The notes below the pieces were generated by a model, which searched no databases, was not told the DNA's origin, and worked only from the letters and a program-made list of their open reading frames with translations. A DNA stretch of 64,000 nt from Apium graveolens (lineage: Eukaryota > Streptophyta > Magnoliopsida > Apiales > Apiaceae): positions 29,874,438 through 29,938,437 of the forward strand of contig NC_133648.1 of NCBI RefSeq assembly GCF_009905375.1, given 5' to 3'. Positions 1 through 10,378 of the stretch are shown here, one piece after another. Position numbers and translations under genes: made by a program. How positions within the stretch are numbered: the first letter of the stretch is position 1; each line of letters opens with the position of its first letter.

Positions 1-1261
1 CCATTATTATCCTAATTTCTGTTACAGAATTGGGAATTTAACAGTGTATGCGTGCAAAAACTCAGTGAAATAATATCAAGATAATTTCTAAATTTCTATA
101 AATATTTAAAAATATTTCGAGACTAATAAAACATGAGTTTCTTAATTTTGAAATATATATTTTTAAAATGCTCAACAGACCCGAAATTAACAGTTTAATG
201 AATGAACTTGCAGGTGGGTTTAATCCGAAAATTTCCGAAATAACTTTAAAATTCTTGAAATATTCCAAACTTAATAAAATAAAATTTTCCTGATTTTTGG
301 AGCATTCTGGAATTAAATACTGATTTTATAATTAAATGAAATCAGAAAATTATTTAAATATAAATAATCAATAAAATATTGATTTCTAAATTTTATAAAC
401 TCCTAAAAATAATGAATAAAATTATAAAGCAACGAAAGAATTTTAGAAACAATTTTAGCATTTATGAGAATAAATATTTAATACAATCACCTTAAAAATG
501 AAATAAGTTCATACAACTCGATGATTAATTACAAAATTAGTCTCCGCATCCAACAAATCACAAACAATTAATAATACATCAACACATAGCTGACGGCACC
601 ATCACATATTTTATTTATTAATAATTTGATAATTATATTTATATATCGGATCTGAAAATAGGTTACTTAGCCGCTAAGTAACTACATAACGATACAATTT
701 TAATACCCGATTTGGATAATTATCAAAACAGAGCCTTTTATAAAATACTTTATACAAAAATAAGGTAATAATGTCTCGTCTTTTGAGAATATGGATTCTT
801 ATCGATATATAAAATGATTTGCATATAAAAAATTTCACACCGGGACTCGTACAGGTCAAACCATACCCCGGATCGAAAAAGTCAAAACACAGAAAATGTT
901 CAGAATTATCAGATTGGGTTAGGAAGGAGTTTTCGGAAGAGTTTCGGGTTGTAAAAATGCAAAAACAGTTGAAGTGGGACAATTTCTGATTCTAAAAAGT
1001 GATTTTTATAATTATGTAAAAATAATTATTATTAATTCCATAAATGTTTATAAAATCATACAGCAATCCAAAAATTACCAGAAAATACGAAAATTATCTA
1101 CATTTAATTCTGGATAATTAAAAATTTAAATATCTAAATTTTAGCAGAAATACACATCCAAATATTATTATCCATCATCAAATAATACACAAAATTTCGC
1201 ATAAAAATCATATAATAATTATTTATTGGTAAAAATAATTACATAATATTTCTCAGACGTT
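1..1261. other. AT-rich unassigned sequence
   Basis: No coding region is supported here. The short open frames lack any recognisable motif and look like chance. The composition (long A/T runs) resembles the LTR and untranslated parts of the other retroelements in the window. At about 1262 the sequence changes abruptly into an inverted Athila-like LTR, in the middle of a region that other copies (26393, 57765) continue through. This block is therefore probably the end of a further insertion whose other end is outside the window. I could not pair it with any repeat inside the window. Confidence 0.4.
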
Positions 1262-2463
1262 ACACCAATTATATTGAGATCCTATATGTCTATAGAATTT
1301 GACAACATAACGGTTTAATGCACAAGCTATATATCATGATTACATAGGGCAATTAAGATGGTTAAAATTACCTACAAATCATGCATAACAATAACACATG
1401 AACCTATGCTAGCATGGCAAGTTCTAAATCCTTAAATTCACTTTAGCTTTATTAAGAATTAACACACTATCTTATAAGTTCACAACGCTCATAAGACAAA
1501 TTAGCACAACCAATACTAGGTTATCATACAATCACCACACACTAAGGCATCGAAATAAATCAACTAAAGAAATCTATAAATAAATCCGCTAGAACCCCAT
1601 AATAATGATTAGCCCATAAGCGGACTCATCATCAATGTGGGTTTCGATGAAAGCATGTATAATAAACGTAGTCTTTATACTTAATAAAACCAAGTACGAA
1701 ACACAAGTAAAGATTCAAGAATAAGAAAACTAGCATCCAATGTTACAACTTAAACAAAAAAATCACAAGAATAAACTAGATCTTCTTTGCCTTGGTTGAA
1801 TTGTGCTCTCCAGTCTTTTTTTCTCCTTTTCCTTAGCTTTTGTACGTCTCCCCTATTGCAAAACGTCTTTATTTATATATATATGTGCTATAGAATTGAC
1901 CAGGGCTTCAAACTCTCAAAATCCTAGTAGAAACAGAATTCCGCTACCCAGACCTGGCGCGTTCGCGCGCTTTAACAGCGCGGGCGCGCTGAGCTTCTGA
2001 TCTTTGGGCGCAATCGCGCGCTATTACAGCACGGGCGCGCTGACTCCCTGGATAAAATTCCGACTTCTTCTTTTCTTTGCTGATTTGAGTTGGTTTTCCA
2101 CGAGCTTTTATTCCAACACCATCCTAACACCCAATTAGCACTAAAACCATGCTAATTCACCTTATTACCTGAAGAAGGCCTGAAAATGCAAAAACACTAG
2201 AAAACACATTAAAATATCAGCAACTTGAGTACAAATACACCAATTCAAAGCTTTACGGGGCGTAATAAAGTGTCATAAATGCCAGTCAACAGTGGGTAAC
2301 ACCCAATTAGCACTAAAACCATACTTATTCACCTTATTACCTGGAGAAGGCCTGAAAATGCAAAAACACTAGAAAACACATTAAAATATCAACAACTTGA
2401 GTACAAATACACCAATTTAAAGCTTTACGGGGCGTAATAAAGTGTCATAAATTCCACTCAACA
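1262..2463 (-). mobile_element. S0: inverted Athila-like LTR fragment
   Basis: Read on the minus strand this matches, with clear divergence, the LTR family seen at 25978-27384 (minus) and 56736-58179 (plus). Shared tracts include the stretch around 1270-1440 (cf. 57600-57770 reversed) and the terminus, which reads TGTTGAGTGG on the minus strand (cf. TGTTAAGTGG for S1 and TGATAAGTGG for H). It is cut off at about 1262. The right end abuts gtggg, which in the intact H LTR is part of the native sequence at about 57655, so gtggg at 2464-2468 may be a target-site duplication whose partner is lost. The result is a head-to-head arrangement with the H LTR remnant. Confidence 0.7.
1956..2042. repeat. 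GC-rich duplicated module in S0 LTR
   Basis: Two imperfect copies of a GC-rich unit, each containing CGCGCGCT, then TTTAACAG or ATTACAG, then a G/C-rich GCGCGCTGA core, lie in otherwise AT-rich LTR DNA. Comparable CpG-dense modules occur at the same relative place in S1 (27083-27136) and in the H 3' LTR (57032-57130), with different actual sequence. Confidence 0.7.
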
Positions 2464-2468
2464 GTGGG
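2125..2468. repeat. 172-bp tandem duplication spanning the S0 LTR end
   Basis: Unit 1 (2125-2296) and unit 2 (2297-2468) are the same length and differ at only a few positions. Each unit includes the terminal part of the S0 LTR plus five flanking bases (gtggg). The duplication therefore arose after insertion and covers both element and host DNA. Confidence 0.85.
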
Positions 2469-2738
2469 TAATTTTAACCATCTTATTCACCCTATGTAAT
2501 CAAGATAGATAACTTGCTCTGCAACCGTTATGTTTTTAAATCTTATAGACATATAGGGTCTAAGCATAATTGGTGTATGTTATCTTCTATCTTGATTATG
2601 GATGTTTAGTAGTAGGGTATAAGTATATCAAAAGATAGCATATACTAATTTCGTGTTATTTGATTAGTTATCATCACCATCGCATGCTATTGATAAAGAT
2701 ATAAACTTTGGATGAAGTATTTAAAGAAGTTAGAATCC
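2464..2738 (+). mobile_element. H: 5' LTR remnant, upstream part
   Basis: This matches the H 3' LTR from about 57653 to 57930 almost base for base. It stops at aatcc (2734-2738), where E1 is inserted, and resumes at 23806. The first roughly 900 bp of the LTR (equivalent to 56736-57650) are missing and replaced by the inverted S0 fragment. Confidence 0.85.
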
Positions 2739-3332
2739 TGTTATGTCACACACACACTGTAGAGGGGGTGAATACAGTGTATAATACAATTAAATTGAAC
2801 TTTAATAACTCAAGTAACAGAAAATAAACTTTATTGAAACAATAAACTATGTTACAATATGGAACTGTTACCTCTCAGTGATGAACAAATATCACGAGAA
2901 CTGCTAGGGTTACAATGAATAATCTTCTCGAATATGATAACACTTATAGTGTAAACCCTATGTCTGTGTTTATATACTACACAGTTACAAGATAATCGCT
3001 AATTGATATGGAATATAATTCTGCTTCCTAAAATATATCAATCAGATATCTTTTCTTCCAAGTATTCTATTCTTCATAGAATTCCTTCTTCATGCATATC
3101 TCTTCTTATGTTTATCTCGATCTTCTTTCCTTTAATCAGCTGTTGTCCTTATCTGAACGTCCTTCAGTACTTAAGTTCTGATATCCATCTTCTGATAATT
3201 ATCTCCTGATAATATAAGTACTGATATCCTTAAGTCCTGACTTCCAGTAAGTACTGATTTATCCTGTTTAAGTAAGATTTGAAAACTAAACATAAATCAT
3301 ATTAGCCATGACATTATCAAATATATCTAACA
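2739..3332 (-). repeat. E1 3' LTR
   Basis: A 594-bp LTR matching 23210-23805. On the minus strand it begins TGTTAGATATATTTG and ends CATAACA. A TATA box (TATATAAA on the minus strand) lies at 2969-2976. Half-sites TCAGTACTT, AAGTTCTGA and AAGTACTGA cluster at 3164-3257. Within that cluster, 3164-3181 is a near-perfect 18-bp palindrome centred on CTTAAG. Confidence 0.95.
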
Positions 3333-3347
3333 ATCTCCCCCAACTTG
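3333..3347 (-). other. E1 polypurine tract
   Basis: On the minus strand CAAGTTGGGGGAGAT directly abuts the 3' LTR start. The same tract occurs at the same place in E1b (16799-16808). This is the expected primer for plus-strand DNA synthesis. Confidence 0.85.
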
Positions 3348-3536
3348 TAAATTAGCATAATATACAAGTTTAACAGATATATGATGATGTCAAAAAGATT
3401 AAGTACAAATACATGAGAATTAGACTAGATAACTACAACTTACAGTCCTTAAAGCTTTACCAGTCTTTAACTTCTGATAACAACTTCAGTCTGTATTCAT
3501 ATCAAAATTTAAGTAGTTGTAGATCTTGACTTGGCT

Positions 3537-6500
3537 TCATCTTCTGATCTCTCTGATGTAAGGAGTTGTTCTGAGATAGTTCTTCAACAAACATCTCTCA
3601 GCATATCTGAGTTCATCAATCATCCTCCTTTTAGCATCTTTAAGTTCTGCAGTATCTTCACCAATCTGAAAGATTGCAGCCCTGAGATCATTAATTCTAG
3701 CTTTTCTTATATCCTGATCCAGTCTGATCAAATATGACTTATCAGACTCAAGATTGAATTCCATAGCCCTGTAACCCAGAAAGGTAGTTATAATCTTAGC
3801 AGTGTTGGGCTTCATTTCAACTATATCACCCTTGTGATCTCTGTACTTTGGAAGATATATGCTGTCAGACTTAACAGAATAAAGCCTTTTCTGTCTCTGA
3901 ATCTGATTCTTCAAATAGTTTGCAGCACTTTCTGTTATTTTGTCATTCACTTGAAGTAAGAATAATACATGCTCCAGTTCTTCAAAATACTTCAATGGAA
4001 TGGCATTTTCGCTTATATGATAAACCCTACCATCTGTTATGAAGTACAACAAGATGTGTTTTTTCAAGTAGGTATGGTAAACCATTTGTACAGATTCCAG
4101 TTGATTCAATCTCTCAGGAGTTGCTCCAATACCTGGTTCACTTAAGGAAGTTGGATCATTGGTAGTGTTCTGTATTCTTCTTTCATCAGCACTTCCCAAT
4201 CTATTTTTATCTCTTGCTTCCTTTCCAGTAACCACTCTTGCTTCAAAACCAGTTGCAGCAGTCTTCAAAGGTTGAGTCTGTTTTGCTTTAGTGAATCCTG
4301 ATAGGAGTGTCTTTGATTTATCTTCTGATATCAAGTTAACTTGAGCTATGTCAGAGGTTACTTGCTTCTTAGAAATATCAGAACTTACTATCTCTTGACT
4401 CTGAACAACTTGAGCCATGTCAGAGGTTGTCTTAAAAACTTTTCTTGAAGTCAGAGCAAGATCATCATCTTCATCAGTAATTTCTTCATTCACAGGAGGC
4501 ACATAAACCTTGATAGGTTCACCAACTTTTTCTTTACCCTTGGACCTTGGATCTATCTGCGGTTGTGATTTAGCCATGGCTGCTTCAGTATTTGTCCTTT
4601 CTTTTATCACAATGCCTTTGAGTTTTGGAAGTTTCTTTTTACCAGAAGCTTCAGATTTAGACTTGACTTTTTCTGATTTAAGTCTGGCTTCTTCTTCCAT
4701 TAAACTCTCCAAGTCCATTCCTGGATTTTCTTGAAGAAATAACTGTCTTGACATTTCTTTATCAAGATCTAAAAGTTCATCAGAACTTATCCTTTTACCA
4801 GTAGCAGAAATGATTCTTTTTCCAGTATCAGAACTTGTCCTGTGACTTGTGATTTCAGCTTTTCTTAATGAGAAACCTCTACCTTGACTATGACCTCTAC
4901 CCATTCCAGAGTTTCCATGGTCATCTTTTTCATCATCCTTCCCCTTCAGTGTCTTATCAGTTTTGCATTTGGACTTAATTACTTTCTCCCCCTTTTTGGC
5001 ATCAGCAGGTAAGAGAAGAGAGACAAGCAATTCCACTGAGGCTTGGATTTCATTAAGTTGAGATTGCTGAGAAGCTTGATTTTTCAGAATATCATCAATC
5101 TGAGCTTGTTGTTTCTCTTGAGTCTTCTCAATATAAGCAACTCTGTCAAATGTAGGTTGGAAGAATTTTTTCTTATCAATCTTCTGAATTTGTTCTTGCT
5201 TCATTAATTCATCCTGAATCTTATGTATCTCTGCATGAGTAGTTGAATGAAGTACTTGTAGATTTTTAGTACTCAATGCAGTGACTCTAAGCTGTATTTT
5301 CAAATCATCAGTGATTAACATCTCATCAGCTTTTGTCAAGTGCTCAGCAAGATTCTTTGCAGATGGAACACAGGTAACTGAGTTCCATTCCTTAGTCCAC
5401 TCCTGTCCTGCAGGAGTTTCACTCCAAGGCACTGGTGCTTCTCTGGTAACAAACTTCTTAACAAGTTCAAATTTAAGAATAGTTTGTTGAGGTGCATGTC
5501 CTGAAGGACCTGCTTCATCAGCATCTGCATTTGGAGCAGCATCACCAGTATCTCCAGCATTTGCAGCATCAGAACTTACAGAATCAGTATCTTCTGATAA
5601 AACAACAGTATAAGAAGCAATTGAGGCTTCAGCATCATCCTCTAATTGTTGATCTGGTTCCAAGTTCTGATCAACAGCCATATCCTGATGCTCACCTATA
5701 TTCTGATCATCATCATCTAGATGCAGAGAAGGTGTAGTAGATAATTCTAGAGTTTGAGCAGCATCAGTAACAGATGTTGTTGATGGATTAGTTGCTGTTG
5801 GAGCTTCTAAGTAAAGTACCTCAGGCACAACCAGGTTCTGAATATCAATTTCAGCACTTGTGCCTGGATCAACAGGAGATACAGTCTTGTGAACAGGAGA
5901 CACAGATGGTGTGTTAGCCATTTCAGTAGCTGCTTCATTAGTTGGAGTTAATGGAGAAGCAGGGGTTTGAGCAGATTCCTTTTCTTGTGAGATCAGAGAT
6001 TCCTGATCTCCTTCCTTAGGTACTGCTTCCTTATCATCTAAAACTGGCCTTTTTGCTCTCTGTTTCTTGTATCTCTTTGAAGATGGGGATTCCTTGGGAG
6101 GTTTAACAGAAGTCATTCTTCTAAGCCTTTTGAGAAGCTTAGATCCCCCAATTCCAGAATCCTTCAGAGAAGGAACTTTCTCAGCTTCTTTGATAACAGG
6201 TTCTGATGTAGAAACCTGTTCCTCACTATCAGACTCATCTCTCAAAATAATCCTCCTTCTCTTCTGAGGTGTTTGAGGAACAGTCTTTGTCCTCTTAGGC
6301 TTGGAAGATGAAGGCTTCACAGTAGGTCCTGAGGATGAAGGTTGGGTTGTCTGTGAAGTTGAGAGATATGATTTGAGATATGTTCTGAGGGTAGGTTGAG
6401 TAGTACGAGTGGTATGTTCTGATAGTTGCTGTGGTGTTTGGGAGGTGGTGGTGGGTTGGACATCAGAGTAAACAGATCTATAGGTTTCAGGATCAGCATT

Positions 6501-7289
6501 TACCAAGATCTGTTTTACAGACTGAGGAATCTGTAAAGGTCTAACCACCTTTTTCTTAACATCAGCATTTACCAGGTCATTAAAGGCTCGTTTTGCAATT
6601 TTGAAAGGTGGAGTTAAGGTACTGGCTAATTGAGGTTCATCAGTACAATAAAAAGTATATATCAGCTGACATAATCTAGCAAAGTAGACAACATTCATAT
6701 CCTCTGTCATCATATCCCCAATAAAACCTATCACAGTAGTTGCAAAATCAAAATGAGTTTGGTTAATGATAGCATACCCGATGTGCTGACTCATTATAGG
6801 GATGGCATCAAAGTTGGAGCACTTATTTCCAAAAGCTTTAGTGATGCAGTCGAAGAAGAAGCTCCATTCCTTTCTGATATGAGCCCGTTTCAACTGCCCA
6901 AGCTTAGCCAAACTCTGCTCATACTCCAAACTGGCCATTAACTCCTGAAGAGCTGATTCCTCCGGGGTTGAAAAAGTACATCCTTCTGGTAAATGCAGGG
7001 CCTTGCGAATTGTTCCAGGAGTAACCACATGTGTAGAATCATCCACTTCGAAAACAATACTGGGAGTACCATGTGTACCACCATTATCAAAGTGCCCAGT
7101 CCGCCAAAACGTCATAACTTGTTGGCTTGAAAAGACTGAAGGCTGGGTCAATGCATACCCAATTTCACTGTGTGCAAGAAGATCTTGCATAAAATACAAC
7201 TCAGACGGAGCTTCAGCATTATCAAGAATTGCAGCATAGTTATTTGGAACAAATTTGGCCCCATCAATGATCAAATCCTTAGGTGCCAT
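3537..7289 (-). CDS. E1 ORF3, Sirevirus-type long third ORF (env-like, function unknown)
   Basis: A 1250-codon frame starting MAPKDL at 7289, 3' of pol as in Sireviruses, where such ORFs have been called env-like. An N-terminal domain at about residues 130-170 carries RKEWSFF and SNFDAI motifs, which recur in E2 ORF3 (RKEWSFL, SNFDAI). A long low-complexity middle rich in S, T, P, E and Q follows, then a likely coiled coil at about residues 690-760, a basic stretch, and a C-terminal domain that is repeated in E1b (15246-16601). I see no signal peptide and no convincing membrane segment, so a true envelope function is doubtful. The frame is fully open although gag and pol of the same copy carry seven nonsense codons. 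The start is preceded by a pyrimidine-rich leader. Confidence 0.85.
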   Translation of the reverse strand: MAPKDLIIDGAKFVPNNYAAILDNAEAPSELYFMQDLLAHSEIGYALTQPSVFSSQQVMTFWRTGHFDNGGTHGTPSIVFEVDDSTHVVTPGTIRKALHLPEGCTFSTPEESALQELMASLEYEQSLAKLGQLKRAHIRKEWSFFFDCITKAFGNKCSNFDAIPIMSQHIGYAIINQTHFDFATTVIGFIGDMMTEDMNVVYFARLCQLIYTFYCTDEPQLASTLTPPFKIAKRAFNDLVNADVKKKVVRPLQIPQSVKQILVNADPETYRSVYSDVQPTTTSQTPQQLSEHTTRTTQPTLRTYLKSYLSTSQTTQPSSSGPTVKPSSSKPKRTKTVPQTPQKRRRIILRDESDSEEQVSTSEPVIKEAEKVPSLKDSGIGGSKLLKRLRRMTSVKPPKESPSSKRYKKQRAKRPVLDDKEAVPKEGDQESLISQEKESAQTPASPLTPTNEAATEMANTPSVSPVHKTVSPVDPGTSAEIDIQNLVVPEVLYLEAPTATNPSTTSVTDAAQTLELSTTPSLHLDDDDQNIGEHQDMAVDQNLEPDQQLEDDAEASIASYTVVLSEDTDSVSSDAANAGDTGDAAPNADADEAGPSGHAPQQTILKFELVKKFVTREAPVPWSETPAGQEWTKEWNSVTCVPSAKNLAEHLTKADEMLITDDLKIQLRVTALSTKNLQVLHSTTHAEIHKIQDELMKQEQIQKIDKKKFFQPTFDRVAYIEKTQEKQQAQIDDILKNQASQQSQLNEIQASVELLVSLLLPADAKKGEKVIKSKCKTDKTLKGKDDEKDDHGNSGMGRGHSQGRGFSLRKAEITSHRTSSDTGKRIISATGKRISSDELLDLDKEMSRQLFLQENPGMDLESLMEEEARLKSEKVKSKSEASGKKKLPKLKGIVIKERTNTEAAMAKSQPQIDPRSKGKEKVGEPIKVYVPPVNEEITDEDDDLALTSRKVFKTTSDMAQVVQSQEIVSSDISKKQVTSDIAQVNLISEDKSKTLLSGFTKAKQTQPLKTAATGFEARVVTGKEARDKNRLGSADERRIQNTTNDPTSLSEPGIGATPERLNQLESVQMVYHTYLKKHILLYFITDGRVYHISENAIPLKYFEELEHVLFLLQVNDKITESAANYLKNQIQRQKRLYSVKSDSIYLPKYRDHKGDIVEMKPNTAKIITTFLGYRAMEFNLESDKSYLIRLDQDIRKARINDLRAAIFQIGEDTAELKDAKRRMIDELRYAERCLLKNYLRTTPYIREIRR

Positions 7290-8008
7290 GAGAATAATTG
7301 AGATTTAAGAGTGCCTATTAGGTGTTTGATAAATTGTCTGTATGAAAAACCAACGTCAGGAGATGAAAGAGAGTAAAAACAAATAGAGAGATAAAGTGTA
7401 GAAGTGAATAAAAGATTAGAAAATCTTCTCTCTGTCTTACTTATTCTTTGAAAAAAAAATATAACTGTTGGACACCTGTCAGACATGCAGTAATAATGAA
7501 TAGTTAATGGGCACGGGAAAACAGTAATCATTACTTACCCACTTACAGTTTTTCAAGGAAAAACCGTTCCACTTACCCAGTAATTCCATTAATCGAGGTA
7601 AATCAGTTTTAATTCAAAATTTAAACTGTTCCCACTTATTCAATTATTTTTCACTGCAACGCCAAAATTCTGAAAAAAAAATCGAGTGAGAATGACCAAA
7701 ATAAATCAAGTAAACAAGTACTAATATTGTAAGATCATAACTTAATTTAAATCAAAATTGAAATGGTCATCAGAATATGGATATATCAGGATTTATCAGT
7801 GTATTTAAATTACAAACATCTCAGAGACAAAAACTTGCAAAAAGTAGAAATTCCATTAATATATTAAGAGAATACATTTATGAAATTTAAATTACATCAG
7901 AGCTTTAAAAGATTGTCCTAAGCTTCTAAACCTAACATCAATGGCCTTTGTCCTAGCTCAAGAAGCAGGGCAAGGCTGACGATGAAAAAACAGGAAGAAG
8001 AAAATAAG
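7290..8008 (-). other. E1 leader region upstream of ORF3
   Basis: Noncoding between the small broken ORF and ORF3. On the minus strand the 150 bp before the ORF3 ATG are rich in CT/TC runs, like a plant 5' UTR. A weak TATA-like TTATATTT lies near 7455-7465. I see no other feature. Confidence 0.45.
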
Positions 8009-8278
8009 TTATTTCTTCTTCCTACTCTCGATGAACAGAATAGCGAGTCTGATGATTCGCTCTTGCTGGCGGAGAGCTTCCAGCCTTTCCTCCTCCAATC
8101 GCTCCAGATGGCGATGGTAGTCCATGTAGAAGAATAGAAGGTGGGTGAGTACCTCCTGGGGAACTGAGTCCCATATCTCATCAGGAATGGCAGTGATGTG
8201 CCATTCCTACAGCCAGGCTTCACAGCTTAACTCCATGTTGAAGGTCTCATAGTTTAAAAATATATTGTAGTTAACCAT
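8009..8278 (-). pseudogene. Small ORF in E1 spacer, one in-frame stop
   Basis: An ATG at 8276-8278 opens a 90-codon frame ending TAA at 8009-8011, with one TAG at codon 24 (8207-8209). After that stop the frame reads IPDEIWDSVPQEVL, then a charged, probably helical segment (HRHLERLEEERLEALRQER), ending ESRKKK. I do not recognise the family. It lies between RNase H and ORF3, outside the usual Sirevirus gene set. A strong TATA box lies 77-84 bp upstream. It may be an accessory element gene or a captured host fragment; E2 has no counterpart in its 430-bp spacer. Confidence 0.45.
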
Positions 8279-8354
8279 GATGTTGTGTATATGAGGGAAA
8301 AGAGAGTAAGTGTTTGAGGAAGGAATTGATGGATAGGCTGATGTGAAGTGTTCG

Positions 8355-8362
8355 TTTATATA
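8355..8362 (-). promoter_or_regulatory. TATA box upstream of small E1 ORF
   Basis: The minus strand reads CTATATAAACG. It is followed by about 75 nt of C/T/A-rich leader and then an ATG. This spacing is typical of plant Pol II promoters (start site about 30 nt after the TATA, leader about 45-50 nt). It lies inside the element, well away from either LTR. Confidence 0.55.
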
Positions 8363-9702
8363 GGCAAGAGAATGCCAGGAGACGCAAAGAAATTTAATGC
8401 TGACAGGTAGAATTAATTATACCTCATCTCCCTAAACTGAGAAGACGAAAAACAGTCATTGGAAGTGTAAGTCAGGGTTTAATGCGCACAAGTAACAAGT
8501 AAAAGAAAACTGTGCATTACGTGTACCACTATCCCTAATGATATTGACTGTTAATATTCTACCCAAACATATTCTGATTTAAAATGAGACTGTTTTTAGA
8601 TTTTATCCACAAAGAAGTCAAGTAAAGGATCAGAGTTTAATATCAGAACTTAGACTTATATCAGAACTTAACAGTCATCAGAACATAATTTCTTAACTCG
8701 AAAAATGAATGCCTATCTTTGTAATTCCTCACACAAATTCTGATATAAATTCTACAGAACTTAATCATCAGAACGTTCAATCAGATATTATCCTCAGAAT
8801 ATATGCAATTTGATACATAAACTGTTCATCTAAAATAACATAGATCACCACAGGAATTTTCATCATTTATATGGAGTGTTTATTGTGTGCATTAAGCTAA
8901 ATATCAGACAAAGAGTAAAGTCTGATTCACTTTAGTACATCTTAGAAATAAGGCATAACTAAAACTTTACTAAAAACCTGTCATTATTCTGAGGCCTACT
9001 ATTGAATGAGTTCATACTTGAGTCCACCTCACTTGTTTTGTGCTAATTTTATGCATCTTTTTAAATTGCATTGTACAATGGCTTCTCAATGTAAGTGAGT
9101 CACGACAGCTTATCAGAATTTATGCCATTATCAGAGTATTTCTCTAGTAATCATAGAGTGTGAAAAGTCACCAAGAAAATATTTTACTTTTCTGATGCAT
9201 ATTTACTTAATACCAGCAATGCACTTGGGTCGTCCCTTCCACATTTTTACTCTAGATCTCAAAGGAGTACCTGATCTTAATCCTTGATTCCTTTTCTTTT
9301 TCTTTTGATAAGTGAGGTTTATCAGTACTTAGTACATTCAACAGATTTAGTAGCATCAGAACTTAACAGATGAGAAGCATTATTATAGTTTGTGACTTAG
9401 TAATAAGATAGACAAAGTAAACTCAACTAAGCTCAATATCAGAATTTGCTTGTGTTAATAGATTTCCACAGAAATAATTACTTCTAACATGGGATCTTTA
9501 GTATATTGAAGATTACTAGGTCAGCATCTAGCACATGTATCCTCATAGGATAGAATAGTTACACAAACAGACAAATCACTGTCAGAGTTTAAAAGGTCAC
9601 ATCAGACAACATTCAGTACTTAAGCAATTTTCAATTAAGCACGGTATACCCAAAGAGAGTAATTTCTGTAAATACTGATCATAAAGTTTGATGCATCAGA
9701 AC
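8363..9702 (-). other. E1 spacer between pol and small ORF
   Basis: Noncoding. It carries several copies of the E1 family word: TCAGAACTT at 8643, 8661 and 9356, and TCAGTACTT at 9322 and 9613, plus degenerate forms. It ends at agaac, the target site of E1b. No protein motif is visible. Confidence 0.6.
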
Positions 9703-10323
9703 TGTTAGATATATTTGATAATGTCATGGCTAATATGTTTTATGTTTAGATTTCAGATCTTATTTGAACAGAACAAATCAGTACTTAACTGATCAGTACT
9801 TATACTGGAAGTCAGAACTTAAGGTACTGGAAGTCAGAACTTAAGGGATATCAGTACTTATGTTATCAGGAGATAGATATCAGAACTTAAGTGCTGAAGG
9901 ACGATCAGATAAGGACAGTAGCTGATTAAAGTTAAGAAGATCAAGATAAACATAAGAAGAGATATGCATGAAGAAGGAATTCCGTGAAGAATGGAATACT
10001 TGGAATAGAAGATATCTGATTGATATATTTTAGGAAGCAGAATTATATTCCATATCAATTAGCGAATATCTTGTAACTGTGTAGTATATAAACACAGAAA
10101 TAGAGTTTACACTAGAAGTGTTATCATTATCGAGAATATTATTTAATATAACTCTAGCAGCTCTCGTGATATTTTGTTCATCACTGAGAGATAACAGTTC
10201 CAGATTGTAACAGAGTTTATTGTTTAAATAAAGTTTGTTTTCTGTTACATAAGTTCTTGAAGTTTGATTTGATTGTAATAAACACTGTATTCACCCCCTC
10301 TACAGTGAAAGTGTGACCTAACA
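9703..10323 (+). repeat. E1b 5' LTR
   Basis: A 621-bp LTR running from TGTTAGATAT to GACCTAACA. TATA box TATATAAA at 10085-10092; poly-A signal AATAAA at 10227-10232. Six TCAGWACTT half-sites at 9778, 9793, 9812, 9834, 9851 and 9880 lie in the U3 part, upstream of the TATA box, where regulatory sites would be expected. Confidence 0.95.
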
Positions 10324-10325
10324 AG

Positions 10326-10337
10326 TGGTATCAGAGC
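10326..10337 (+). other. E1b primer binding site (initiator tRNA-Met)
   Basis: TGGTATCAGAGC, the usual plant Ty1/copia primer site complementary to the 3' end of initiator tRNA-Met, lies two bases after the 5' LTR. Confidence 0.9.
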
Positions 10338-10378
10338 TATCTGTTAACACACATACAGTTAAAGATCCAAACACAATC

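Noticed and set aside
1..1261. Left remainder of E3 pol beyond the H insertion
   Set aside because: RNase H motifs of E3 would be expected on the minus strand and none is visible.
7918..8223. 101-codon minus-strand frame overlapping the small E1 ORF
   Set aside because: Its ATG has no promoter-like context and its residue make-up is unlike coding; the frame starting at 8278 fits the TATA and leader better, though it carries a stop.
10325..10378. Gag start at the primer binding site
   Set aside because: It depends on GTG as a start and overlaps the primer site; the ATG at 10379 is conserved in E1 (23153).
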